From Heligmosomoides polygyrus polygyrus (lineage: Eukaryota > Nematoda > Chromadorea > Rhabditida > Heligmosomidae): a DNA stretch of 64,000 nucleotides. The first letter of the stretch is position 1. The number at the start of each line of letters is the position of its first letter. The stretch lies in contig OX377205.1 of assembly GCA_947396885.1 (NCBI GenBank), positions 24,415,407-24,479,406 on the forward strand, written 5' to 3'. Below, piece after piece: positions 23,786 through 34,779 of the stretch. Made by a program: the position numbers and the translations under genes. Under the pieces are notes generated by a model that did no database searches, was not told the DNA's origin, and saw only the letters and a program-made list of their open reading frames with translations.

Positions 23786-24984
23786 CAATTCCAGCTGCAC
23801 CGCGTCTGTTTTGTTAATGCACACAAACACCACATTTGAGGACATCGCACTAGAAATGCATTTCAAAGGCCGCTCCTGTGCTTCTTGCCACTTTACGGTC
23901 GTTCATTTCCTTTCTTCCCACTTTAGCGATGGGGTTTCAACCTCATTTTTGCAGCAGTCTGATCAAATGCGTCTAAAATTGAACTTTAACGGTTGAAGTG
24001 CATCGTAAGTGAGCTTTCATTTCCTCGATGTTAGCTAGTTATTAGGTCGTTCGTCTTTAGACATACCAAATTTAAAAAAGCCTTTTGTACATATAGAACA
24101 TTCCTCTCCAGTGCACGAACAACACAAAATGAGCGCTCAGGCGCTGCACGTATTGTGGTTGGAACAAATTATCCATTTAATCTTCGTTCAATCAGTCGTT
24201 TTGTCTGGCGGACTTTGCATCTCTAGACTTCGTATCTCCTGCTTCTCTCTCCTTTGTGCTCACCATCATATATGATGGTTTGATGTACTTCATACCCCAC
24301 ACTTCCTATCTCCTACCAAGTTGTGCTCATCGTACTATTATGATAGCTATACTGAAGCATTCAAAGCCTTACATGATACTGCATTGAGACGCAAATGGGT
24401 CCGGGGTGACTATGTAGTACAGCACTATTTGCTTTTTGAAACCGGACTTTTTTTGCAGTAATAGTGTGTTCTACCACTACAGTGAACTGAGATAAGCTAT
24501 TTATGGTGTAACTGGACATGTGCCTTTTTACCAAAGCGTATGACCACTGAGTAGGGGATCACCCTCCCCCCCCCCCACCCGCCCCTGCTTGCGCCTGCAT
24601 TGATAAGCTTCGCTCATTCTTCATGCGGTTTTAAGTCCTTTACATCTTTTCAGCTCGTTCCGTGCCGCCCATTAATTCAAATTCTATTCACTATATACAT
24701 ATCTGGTTGCTGCTTGTTACCTAAGATACCTATTTTAGGAGCAATCGCCTAAGTCAATGGGGCGGATATGCAAGAATTTTGCGCCATTTAATACCTCCAT
24801 GGTTGTGGAGCGATTCCACTAACGGCTAAAGCATGAATGCTCTGTTCGAATGGGAATTCAAGAATAGACTCCGTGGTGCACTGTCTTATCGAAATGCCAC
24901 CAAATTTGGAGCACGATTTCCATATAGACCTTTGTTTCCACTCTATCTGCATAGTTAGTTGCTTCGTAATTATTGTGAATTCAG

Positions 24985-25964
24985 ATGTGTCGTCGCTTGT
25001 CTTCGTCGACCACGCCTAAGCAATACAACTCGCATGATGCAGGAATAAAAGCATTCAAGGATCGCGAAGAAAGAATAGAAGTGACAGAGGGACGCTGGAT
25101 AATACACTCTGGAGCAAGCACTTATCATATAAAGGAAAGACGTTGTAGATTTGACGCAGTGGTGAGCACTTTTATCAACAGTTTTTGGTTGAGCTTTTGA
25201 ATCTACATTTTTTCAGCTGAACAATCACTGCACTCGGGAGGGAATGCTTGTGCTTATCCGTTCTATTGTACTTGCCTTTCTGACAGCAAGGTTGGAGTCT
25301 GCTGCTTGCACATTCATGCAGCACTGATTGTTCACCCTGAAGGTTTGCTGAACTGGCTCCATTATATTTCCTTGTGACGTATCGTTTGAATTCAGGCCGA
25401 CGCTTCACTTTTACGTTCACCGTAGAAACCAGTTCCCCCGAACTCCAAATAGAGGATCTACCCAAGTCGAATGTGAAAGTCGACGATGAAAGCGAGGAAG
25501 TAAACGACGCTGAAACGGATTCTAGTGACCGCAGAAAGAAATCTTCAACAAATCGAAATGGTGGGATTATCAGAACTATTGCCTAAGGACTTGGGTTGGC
25601 ACAGTTTCTTTCATGTGCAATTTAGTTTTCGTCAAGGATGATAGTGCATTCGGTTCAAATCGCCAAGAACCCAGAAGCCGCCGAAATCCTGGAGCATGTC
25701 ATCAACAGTTTGAAACAGCTTTGTACGGATGTCGGGGCGATAACAAGACAACGTCCTGTGGCGAAATTGGATCGCTATTCAGAATTGAGTTCTGGCGGGC
25801 CAGTTAGAAGAGGAGCACCGATTCGTTTGCTCTCTGTAAGTGATCGTCACAAGTTGATAAGTTCTCCTATGAGACATCGTTGTATTGGAGTACATTTATT
25901 TCAGAGGAAAAAAGTTCGAATGTTGAAAAGAAGAAAGAGCGAAGTAGAAGATTTTGAAGTTTGA
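24985..25964 (+). CDS. SWIM-type zinc-finger protein (five-exon model)
   Basis: Exons 24985-25144, 25217-25342, 25396-25499, 25626-25835 and 25905-25964 sum to 660 nt, giving 219 residues plus TGA, with compatible phase at all four junctions. Acceptors are GAATTCAG, TTTTTTCAG, GAATTCAG, GCAATTTAG and TTTATTTCAG. The start ATG directly follows an AG acceptor, as expected for a spliced-leader addition site. The donor of exon 1 (GTAGAT) is the weakest choice. Exon 1 has EGRWIIHSGASTYHI. Exon 2 carries CTCLSDSKVGVCCLHIHAAL, the CxC..CxH pattern of a SWIM zinc finger, preceded by another Cys (GNACAYPF). SWIM fingers occur in MULE-type transposases and related nematode proteins. The acidic linker (VDDESEE) and basic end (RKKVRMLKRRKSE) suggest a nuclear protein. 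No transposase core is present, so it may be domesticated or a short relic. Confidence 0.55.
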
Positions 25965-26186
25965 GTGATTCGCTCTTACGTGTCTTTTATGATTTGAAGA
26001 ACTGGTTGTAGTTATTACGCTGTTGATTTCCTCGTTACTTGTATTTTAAGATTTTTGTTGTTGTTATGCCAGTAACGATAAATAGTAACAAGCTACAAAG
26101 TACAAGTTACACTGTAACAAGTTACACCGGCAAGCCCTACACATTGCACACCTTCACACATAACTGAGTGGCAAGGCGAAAAATTA

Positions 26187-26353
26187 GCTCGAAGAGCGCA
26201 GATTCCAGCGCGGACTCCCCCTGATCGAGGAATGCAGTTTATACTCCAGCAGCTTGGATCGCTCATACCCTGGAGTCCCTTACTGAGCTTAGTTCTGCGC
26301 TCGAAGAGCGGAGAACCCAGCTGCGGACTCTCCCTGATCGAGGAATGCAGTTT
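26187..26353. repeat. 112-bp-spaced direct repeat
   Basis: GCTCGAAGAGCGCAGATTCC...CTGATCGAGGAATGCAGTTT (26187-26240) recurs with few changes at 26299-26353. Confidence 0.8.
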
Positions 26354-26439
26354 GAGGTCGATTTTTGGACGAAGCCGTCAAATTCCGTGTGCATTCAACA
26401 ACAACACATGCCGTGCAGTTAGACCGAGCGAGCTTGGGG

Positions 26440-26625
26440 CCGTAGTTGACTGGCCCACTATGGTGGGACGGCAGACGGTATCGGCTAGGAGCAAGTCTAA
26501 GTCGGAGAACAAGGAACTAGGCCCGAGGAAATCCACTGGTGCGTGGTACGGTAGTCGAACGGGTGGTTTTCGAGACGGTGCGGCGCGAAATCCAAATTAG
26601 TCGTGATTGTCACGACACTCCGGGA
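26440..26625 (+). repeat. dispersed repeat R3, 3' part
   Basis: Matches 30090-30275 in order: TGGCGG/GGTGGG start, TATCGGC(G/T)(G/A)GGAGCAAGTC, ACGGTAGTCGAACGGG and TAGTCGTGATTGTCAC. Same strand as the copy at 29757-30290, and the pair flanks the BEL/Pao relic. Confidence 0.8.
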
Positions 26626-26820
26626 GCTTAGGCGAAGGATCCTTCAGAGGTTGAAGTTTCTCGGTCCCCTGCGTAGACTCGAATCTGCTGGAGCGTCGTG
26701 CATGGCGAATCACCTTTTCTTAACGCCTGATATTAACTCCTCACGCTTTATCAACGTCAGATATTAACAACAGGCGGAATGTCCTCATGCGCATTAGGAT
26801 TCCCACGAGATTTGGCAATC

Positions 26821-26947
26821 TGGTAGGATCTTGGTATATGCAGTCGTTTAAGCTAGGCGCACCCTTGCAATGAGAAAAAGCGTCAATATGGTAGGACCTT
26901 AGAATGTGCAGTCGGTTAAGCTAGGCGCTCCCTTGCAATGAGAAGAA
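26821..26947. repeat. 68-bp tandem duplication
   Basis: TGGTAGGATCTTGGTATATG with AGCTAGGCGCACCCTTGCAA at 26821, and the near-identical TGGTAGGACCTTAGAATGTG with AGCTAGGCGCTCCCTTGCAA at 26889. Confidence 0.85.
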
Positions 26948-27332
26948 TTGTCGAATAGCACTCGAATCGGGGAAGTTCCGCTTTCTTGATTACTGCCTGA
27001 TGCAGTAGGTAGTAGCATCGACCTTGGCTGGGCAAATCTTCACTGACTTCTTCGATAATGCTCGATCCGAGTTGGTCATTGAATACCTTCGCGTACGCAG
27101 CTAAAAGGTCCGGTCGATAAAAGAGGCTACTGTATTGACGTTGTTTATATGCCAATTTCTTATTATCAGCCAAAGGCGGATGATTTCGTTTCCAAGAAAA
27201 GCGAACATGAAGATATCCATCTATCAATTCGGCTGTTTCGTAGAATTCTTTGATGAAGCGCTCGTTTTCTTTTGCGCCGAATGTAGGATCAGGATCATCG
27301 GTGATGCCTATCGCTTTCACCCTGTTGACCAA
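26916..27332 (-). pseudogene. Pao-type reverse transcriptase N-terminus
   Basis: A 138-residue open frame with the BEL/Pao pattern PPLADNKKLAYKQ, then YAKVFNDQLGSSIIEEV and RCYYLLHQAVIKK. It stops before the palm motifs, so the YxDD catalytic site is absent. Confidence 0.78.
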
Positions 27333-28850
27333 ACCCTGTTGACCACTTCGTTTAATTTATGGTCCTCTTCTTTGTCGCTTGGAATTCCGGCACATTTTGT
27401 TGAATTATACGCTGAAGACACTTCTTTACCTGAAACAACAGAGACAAATCTAGAATAGGTGAGCACTAGTCCTGACGGTAACATTTTTGAAGGCTTTCTT
27501 GTAATTTTCCATTACTGATCAGTGCCTATGAGGATATCAGGCGTTAAGAGTTGCGCGTCTCCATGTGCGCATGTTGTCTTTGGTGCCTAAGCTTGCCAGC
27601 TCGTTCCTTCCAAGCGCTACAGTACATTGAGGCTCTACACGCTCGCTTTAAGTTCTTCTACAATGCAATCCAGCCCTGCTAACAACTGCTCAAGAGTTCA
27701 AATAGTTCCAGAGGCGTGCTCCAATTCGGCAACAGCTCAAGAAACTTGTGAAGAACAATGTGTAGCATAGAGGTAGCAGTGCTGTTGTTTTCATATCTAG
27801 AGAGTGTGCAATAAGCGATTGTATTTGGCATAGAGAATAACGTTGCAAGGTGGATGATACTGAAGCGTGTGGCAAATCCTTGAACTGATGGAAAATTGAG
27901 TTCCTACCTGAATGAGGTTTGATGAAACGTTAGTGAAGCAGCTCTATGGCAAGCTCGTAGTTTACTTTTGAATTATGGATACGCTGAATAATCTGGGAAG
28001 CGTTTCCTTTAAAAGCAAGTTTCAATTATCCAAACTTAGCGAAGATAGGAATGTACGGATTTGAGTGAACAACTGTATCAAACATGCACCAGAAGTCACT
28101 GAACTGACCAATATCTACAAAGTATGGTTCCACTTAGAGCTTTTGAAGAAGCGAAGGTAAAACGTTGCAGCTTTTTTCAACAGCAGGATCAACAGATGTA
28201 TAACGAACTCTAAATGTAGCTTGTGTTTCTGAAATGCCGTTAGAACGAGCGATGATAGCAGAACTTTGAAGCGAGTGTAGCATCTGATTACATGCTGAAG
28301 GGAAGGGGCGTTGTTGAGTTGAGAACTTGCATTTCTAGCGTTTGCGATTTCTTGCTGATATGGCTGTTTAGGCGTGCTACCGGTTTTTTGAGTATGTTGG
28401 ACTCAAAGACATTGAGCCTTTGTAGTTGAGCGGTCACACCTATCAGGGCTTCCTCCGCCTTCTATTTCATCACCGTTGTTTTTATCTCAGTGCTCGTCGA
28501 GTTCATTTTGCAGCAAAGCGGAATTAGACGAGTCGACATTTTTTGCTACCTCAAAGGCAGGAATGAGCTTGTTCATTGCACTTGCTAGAAGCAGCTCTAT
28601 TCTAGTCTTGAATTCGATTAAAGCAGCTTTTCGCTCAACTATCGTATTGGGACGTTTATTAGGAGAAGAAGGCTCCGTCAATCATTCGCCAAAAAACGTT
28701 GTTGTCAATGTCGTCAACTGATTGGTACAGTTTCCGAATAGAAAGTGTGATTTGGACTTTACTACTACGCATAGACGCCATGAAGTTTTGAACTGGAGGT
28801 GGTGCAGTTCGAACCCAAGCTTCTAAACGCTGAATTGTGCGCACTGATGA
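26916..28850 (-). mobile_element. BEL/Pao retrotransposon relic
   Basis: Read on the minus strand, a Gag-like N-terminal region (28681-28487, with ALIEFKTRIELLLASAMNKL) is followed by a DUF1759-type segment near 28110-27900 (FSDFWCMFDTVVHSNPYIPI, then NYELAIELLH). The start of the Pao-type reverse transcriptase lies at 27332-26916 (VRFSWKRNHPPLADNKKLAY, then YYLLHQAVIKK). This order is that of BEL/Pao Gag-Pol. The peptidase, most of RT and everything downstream are missing, and the reading frame is broken in many places. Confidence 0.8.
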
Positions 28851-28859
28851 TCAGCTATT

Positions 28860-29367
28860 GTCAAAGTCAATAGAAAAAACGACAAGAGTTAAATGGTTAC
28901 GAAGACCATGATCTTGATAAGAAGATGACGGTAAATGAGTACAGTTATGGTGTTATCCGATTTCTTTGCCGAGTTTCCCTGACCAGTCGTTGATCGCAAA
29001 TTCGAACCGTTCGCATTAACAACACAAGGTAGCCCAGACATACGATCGACATAACCGTTGATTGGCATCTGTGACCCCCCCCCCCTGTTGCATCTTTGGC
29101 ACCGGGCAACCGGCTGTCGGATTCCGAGACCCACGGCTAGCGTCCATGCGACTGGTAGTGCGGATGGGCTCGTACCAGCTTTCAGAGTACTAACGCCCAC
29201 TGCCCATGGGAGGTTCAATGTGAAAACAGCTCCTGCCACAAACTGCGCTCTGCACTGCACCACACCTAAGATCCTCAACAGAGCCAACACAGCAAGGCAC
29301 TAAGAAATCGGAATTTTAATTAGAGTTATAAATAGATTAATTTATGAAGCGATGAAAAAATGTTGAG
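28860..29367. other. no gene recognised
   Basis: Open frames on both strands at 28889-29303 are mutual shadows without known motifs. A short G/C run (CCCCCCCCCC) stands near 29077. Confidence 0.35.
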
Positions 29368-29381
29368 TATGTGAAGGAAAT

Positions 29382-29674
29382 GGGCGCGTGTAGCGCAGTC
29401 GGAGGAGGCGCGACTGTCGCGTGCACCCGATGCCAGGTTCCTGGTTCGGATTTCCTGCCCAGGCCAACCAAGCCTTCCATCCCTCCGGGGTCGGTGAATT
29501 GGTACCAGACTTGTTTGGAAAGGATAGAGCGCTGACTTGTTCATCGGCTGGCCACCGCACGTCATTTTATGGCCTAATACGCATTCATGTCGCCTCCACG
29601 ACATCCCGTAGAAGTAGAATGCGCTGGCGCATCCCAGAAGGGATTGAGTAACGCCGTCCTTTATCCTTATCCTT
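29382..29674 (+). mobile_element. tRNA-derived SINE (family A), complete copy
   Basis: The 293-bp element is flanked by a perfect 14-bp duplication TATGTGAAGGAAAT (29368-29381 and 29675-29688). Its head has a tRNA-like A box TAGCGCAGTCGG (29391-29402) and a B-box-like GGTTCGGATTTCC (29443-29455). The tail ends in a TCCTTTATCCTTA-type repeat. Five further copies lie in this window. Mobilisation by a partner LINE is the known mechanism for such elements. Confidence 0.92.
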
Positions 29675-29756
29675 TATGTGAAGGAAATAGTGATTAATGT
29701 AGTGAGCCTGCAGAAGTCCAGTGGGTTAGTGGAATCCATTTGCCCGATGCATCATG

Positions 29757-30290
29757 TTGCGCCGGTGGTGGTCATTTAGATGGTTAGAGGCATTTATTTT
29801 AACTGACATGGAAATCCTTAGCTTGACCAAAATTACATGTTTTATTTGACTTTTATAGGGTGAACGTACTTCAACATGTGTTAAGAAATGACCAGTTGGT
29901 CCCACTGTCTGTAAGTATTACTCTAATTTATTATTTACAGGTATACCACCAATACTAATTTAGTGATAGTTTAATTTTAGAGGCTAAGCTGCACCACTAT
30001 TAGCTCAGCCACTCTTGTTGCACCGGTGGTGGTCATTTAGGTGATTAGAGGCAGTTAGTTTAATGGTTTATTTTTTCCTTCCTACGAGTTCGGTTGACGG
30101 GTCCGTTATGGCGGGGCGGAGGACAGTGAAAGGGGTATCGGCGGGGAGCAAGTCGAAGTCGACGAACAAGGAATTAGGCCAAGGGAATCCAGTGGTGCGC
30201 GGTACGGTAGTCGAACGGGCGGTCTTCGAGACGATACGGTGCGAAATCCAATTTAGTCGTGATTGTCACAACTCTGGACAACTCCGACGT
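29757..30290 (+). repeat. dispersed repeat R3, longest copy
   Basis: A segment GC(G/A)CCGGTGGTGGTCATTTA occurs twice (29761 and 30021) around a 250-bp core shared with 23464-23700. The part after 30088 matches 26440-26625. Flanking short direct repeats could be LTR-like or a tandem duplication. Confidence 0.8.
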
Positions 30291-30612
30291 TTTCACCGCG
30301 CTAGGATGCGCTCAAAAAACGTCAGCCTTTTTGTTTTGGGGTAGATACGACATATTCATGTGCAATAATTCAATGTCCTATGATTTAGTGAGTGAGAAAT
30401 ATCAACGGTAGCCAGCGGTCAGATCTCAACACAGTAGTCATCAGATCTCAGCAACTTCAATGTTTTCACAGTTTTTTAAAAAATAGTTCGACCTTGAAAA
30501 TTAAGTTTTGAGACCGCAAAAAATGATGACAAAAAACTGGTGAGCTGACTCCAAAGCTTAAGTTCTGAGGTTTCCAGTTTTAGAATTTTTTAAAAGAATT
30601 TTTATAGGTTTA

Positions 30613-31902
30613 CAGGGTGGCTCCTATTTATTATATTTGCGCGAAATTCTAACCGCTACTGTATTTTCGAAAATGGTTGGAGATCAATTATTACGATTTT
30701 CTAGAATGGGGGATCTTTGTACAAAAACCAAGCAGGGTGACACTTCAATACCCTCGACAATGAAAGCTTCACCACATCGTTCCACCATCGCTCATCTCGC
30801 CGATGAAGGACATTCAGAAACAGCAGAAATCGCTCGACAACTTTAGATTTCTGCCAGAACAGTCCAACACATTGTGAAACAGTACAGAGAGGAAGGAACG
30901 GTCAAACCGAGGAAAAGACCTGGCAAACCACGTACTGTGAACACTCTCCGCCTTCGAAAGGTCATCAAAAAGAGAATCGACTGGAACAATGGAGTTAGCA
31001 TGCATCGGATGGCCGTATACCTTGGGTTTCCCGCAGAACAATACAGAAGATCGTCAAACAGGATTTTGTGCTTCGCAGGTGTCGTCTTTATCGCGGACAA
31101 GCCCTTACGGAAGCTGCCATGCAGATTAGATTGGAAAAATCCAAGTCGTTGCTAAAGGAGATCCAGCAGGGCCGCTTTTCAAACGCCATCTGGACGGACG
31201 AGAAGATTTTTACCATTGAAGTGGTACACAACTCACAGAATCAGCGTTAGCTGCTGCCTCCATCCAGAAACAGGCCTTCTTAAAGTCGCGTTTTCAACAG
31301 GAGTCTTCTTCCGAAATCTGTAATGGTATGGGCTGGCATTACCCTGGACAAGACGACATCTGGTTTTCGTCGACCGTTCAGAGAAAATCAACGCTGAAGT
31401 CTACCAAGAAAAGATCCTGCGCGATGTTCTTCTCTCCTGGGTTGCTGAAAAAGTTGTCAGTGGTCAATGCGTGCTCCAACAGGACTGGGCACCTGTTCAT
31501 TCTGCGAGATCCGCACTGGCATTCTGCGAGAGTCACTTCCCTGACTACTAGACGAAGGACTTCTGGCCACCTAGCTCGCCTGATCTGAATCCCATGGATT
31601 TCGCTGTGTGAGGCTACTTGCATCAGAAGGTCTCCTCGAAGAGTCACCAAAATTCGAACGCTCTCAAAGCTTCACTTCAGAAGACGTGGGACGATATCGA
31701 CGTCACCTTCCTGCAGCCCACAGTGATGTGAAGAAGAGACTGAAGGCCTGTATTGCTGCAAAAGGAGCTCATTTCGAACATCTTCTCGAGTGAGTGATTG
31801 CTAGGCATTGCTCTATATAGAAGGTGTAACAGATTGTATAACTGTTGCTTTTGTTGAAGTTATTAATAATAAACTACGCGCAAATAATTAGGAGCCACCC
31901 TG
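30613..31902 (+). mobile_element. Tc1/mariner transposon, full length but inactive
   Basis: TA duplications (30611-30612, 31903-31904) flank a 1290-bp element whose ends are CAGGGTGGCTCCTA and its inverse TAGGAGCCACCCTG, with the inversion extending to ATTTGCGCG. The plus strand encodes a broken transposase. Element length and layout are normal for the superfamily. Confidence 0.92.
30674..31792 (+). pseudogene. Tc1/mariner transposase pseudogene
   Basis: The N-terminal helix-turn-helix (STIAHLADEGHSETAEIARQ) is cut by TAG at 30844-30846. The same frame continues with ISARTVQHIVKQYREEG and the GRPR-like KPRKRPGKPRTV. It then shifts near 31050 into RRCRLYRGQALTEAAMQIRL and WTDEKIFTIE with the first Asp. 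Further shifts lead to VMVWAGITLDKTTSG, QQDWAPVHSA with the second Asp, and PPSSPDLNPMDF before the end. Confidence 0.85.
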
Positions 31903-32137
31903 TAATCTGTAGTTGCAGTTGTTCTTCAATTGCTATGCAACTATGTTTTGATATTTCTAGCGATCACGGAGAATAGTTATAGTAACTTCAAAAATTTAGT
32001 AAGTATTGTATTTTTTATGTTTCAAAGACTACAGTATGAAGTTTCAAAAAGTTGAAGACGAAAATCGGATCTATCCTAGTTGGGAGGAGGCACTTACCTA
32101 AAAAGTATGTAAAAAATCGACTCGAGACATAGGCCTA

Positions 32138-33450
32138 TGTTATACTTCGGCGACGCGTCGCCGACGCTGCGACCCGTCACCGACAGCCCATCACCGACGT
32201 CGCCGACGATGACGTCACCACTGACGTTGCCGACGTCGCCACAGACGTCGCCATCGTCGCCACAGACGCGTGGTCGACGTCGGCGACGTCGTCAACAGAT
32301 TCTGTGGCGGCGTCGGGGACGTCGTTGACAGGAGAGCATCGAAGCGCATTTTTAGCATCGGAGCGCGTTTTCACTGTCATCACTCGCATGCCACGTGTCT
32401 TTCACGTCACTGTCAAGTTCTAAACATCGAAAAAGCACATCATAGATTAATGTGGCCAAGTAGTAACAAGATTGTAAGCATTCAGGCCATGTAAAATCAA
32501 GCAAGTCTTCAGTGCAAGGTTTCAGACGGGGCTATTTACACGTTACATAAATCTCGTTACCTGTGCTTTCATATGAGTCTCAAACGTCTTCAAAGGTTTC
32601 ACTAGCAGCAATGTTAGAACCATTCAAACGGTACCTGTATTTTTTAGGATGCCTGTATTTTTGGCAAGACATAGTGTGTTTTTAGGTTTTAAACTTTGAA
32701 AGAAGCACACATCAATCGATACGGTTGCCTTGTAAAGAGATTATAACAAGTATTCAAGCGAAAGATTATCAATAGATTGTAAAATGCAAAATAACAGACG
32801 AGTGCATGGAGCAGTCTATCCCGACAATAATAGAAGTACGGGATAGTGTTGGGCATTTAACGACTATTGATTTACCAATTTAACGATTTTACCAGCATTT
32901 TCGGTTTCAAAGACCTTTTTCGTTAAATCGTGTTTAAATTAAATTTACGCGGAATTCTCGAAGTTCAAAAGAAAATTTAACTCTTAATTAGTAAGAATTC
33001 TATCTCGAAAACGCTCTTCGCAGAGGTTTGCATTACCATTGAGAAAGCGAGGAAACACTACTTATTTTCTACACAGTTCTATTTAGTATTACTTGCTCTA
33101 CAAGGAAGCAAATAGGCCTAGAAAACAGAACGGCTGAGAAGGACACAAAAAGGAAGAAAAGTGACTAAGTGAAGGGAACTAAGGTTTAGGGTCCCACTCC
33201 CTCCCAAATACTCAGTGTTCTAGTGAATTGCACTTTTTGTGTTCGCAAGACGGCGTCTTTTGCACTTCTCGATTTCGTAATTCGAAGTACGGTGGTGATG
33301 ATGGCAGTTCCGGGAAGGAAGAACCAACCCACAATCATAACACTCCATCGGAGCTCATTTTCTGCCACCCTTGGATGACGTCGGCGACGCTGACGTCGTC
33401 GGCCCATCTGTGGCGACGTCGGCGACGTCGGCGGCGGAAGTATAACACCC
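32138..33450. mobile_element. inverted-repeat element with GACGTC-rich ends
   Basis: The left end begins GTTATACTTCGGCGACG and the right end is the inverse (GGCGGAAGTATAAC). Both ends consist of many GACGTCGCC/GGCGACGTC units (32150-32340 and 33375-33480), including TGACGTCA. The roughly 1-kb interior is AT-rich, with no recognisable gene. A target duplication is not clear. This looks like a non-autonomous DNA transposon with subterminal repeats. Confidence 0.6.
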
Positions 33451-33661
33451 CCTGCGGAGCTCTCGGCGACGTCGCCGGCGACGCTGTGATGTGCGGGCTG
33501 CTACGCAGGCCATACCGAGCGATTCCTGAAACGGCGGGAGCGGGAGATATGCGATATCATCTCTCGCCTCTCTCTCCCTCCTCGCTCTCCCACCTCATCT
33601 ATCATCTCTCGCCCCTCTCTTCCTCCTCGCTCTCTTACCTGGTCGCTTCTCGTGGGATGTC

Positions 33662-33682
33662 GGGAACGTTCCCGGGAACGTT
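33662..33682. promoter_or_regulatory. GAAnnTTC palindrome, copy 2
   Basis: Identical to the word at 18936-18956 and followed by ATGAATCCGACTACTGG, the counterpart of AAGAATCCGGCTGCTGG there. Confidence 0.4.
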
Positions 33683-34304
33683 CATGAATCCGACTACTGG
33701 TGGACACGATAGAACCTAGATGAAAAGAAAAAACGAGCGAACAAACAAAAATATTAAATCGACGCTGTTTTAAGCCGTCTCGGCGGGCAAAGAGCTACGC
33801 AATGAAGACATGCTGTGTGCTGACCACTGCCTGACATGTTATAACCAGGATCTAACATGGTGAGGAGGGCACATAACTTCGCCTCCTTACAACCGCGGTG
33901 AAAGCAAATTTTCCTTTTTCTTCTGGAATTCTGGAATTTTCTAGTTTTGTCCTACTTCTCCAGGAGTCGCTCGGTAAGTCTCAAGTCGATTTGTTAGTAC
34001 TCTATAAATATGTGCCCGCCCCCCCCCTCCCGACTAGGATAGATTCCAAAGATCTAATGAACTGGAAAGAACTATCGATTTAAGGTGCGTGATCGCGCGG
34101 ATAAGCTGCGCAGTGTTTCAGGGGAGAAACCCCAAAAAGCAGTCAGACCTACCGCTGATTGCTGATTATGTATCATTCTAGAGATTTTCACCATTCGGCT
34201 TCCCTTCGTATCTGATACGCTCCCCGATCTCAGCTTTTGAAATCGAAAATTTCCAAGCATCCTCAAGCGATGAGCAGGCATGCTGTGTGGTGCGTGTAGA
34301 TCTA

Positions 34305-34765
34305 CCATTTTCACGTCAAATTGGACACTTTTCAAATCGAATTGGGCACTACTCTAAGCAAACTTGACGTTTTTGAAATCAAAGTGAGCACCTTCTAAAT
34401 TAAAACAAGACGGTTAGAACAGTTTTTTGTTCAAGGAAAAGTTGGTATGGCATCTTTTGAAGTTTTCTTGGTCCCCCTGCCACAATAAGTAAACACACTG
34501 AGACATTGTTTGAAGGTTTATAGAATTTTTGACGAAAAAACAACGAATTAAATTTTGTTTTAAGGGAGAAAGGCGGCAATCATTCTGAGTGTTAAAAGAA
34601 GAGGTTGCGCTATGTACTGTCGCGAAAGTTATTATAACCTCAGAGAGTTTCAATTTTGATGTGAAGAAGCTCGCTTTGAATCGAAGGATGTTCAGCTTAG
34701 TTTCAAAATCGTCAAACTTGTCTTTGGAAAATGATTAGCTTAATTTGAAAGTGTCCAATCTGACT
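34305..34765. repeat. MITE-like repeat M, copy 1
   Basis: The left end TTTTCACGTCAAATTGGACA and the right end AATTTGAAAGTGTCCAATCT are inverted relatives. The inside has repeated words on the theme TTTTCAAATCGAATTG and GTTTTTTGTTCAAGGAAAA. Similar copies are at 46343-47072, 48340-48690 and 61735-62500. Confidence 0.7.
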
Positions 34766-34779
34766 TGTGTTCTTTTTTT

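Noticed and set aside
29058..29303. Overlapping ORFs on both strands
   Set aside because: Mutual shadows in GC-rich sequence with no motif or conserved splice signal.
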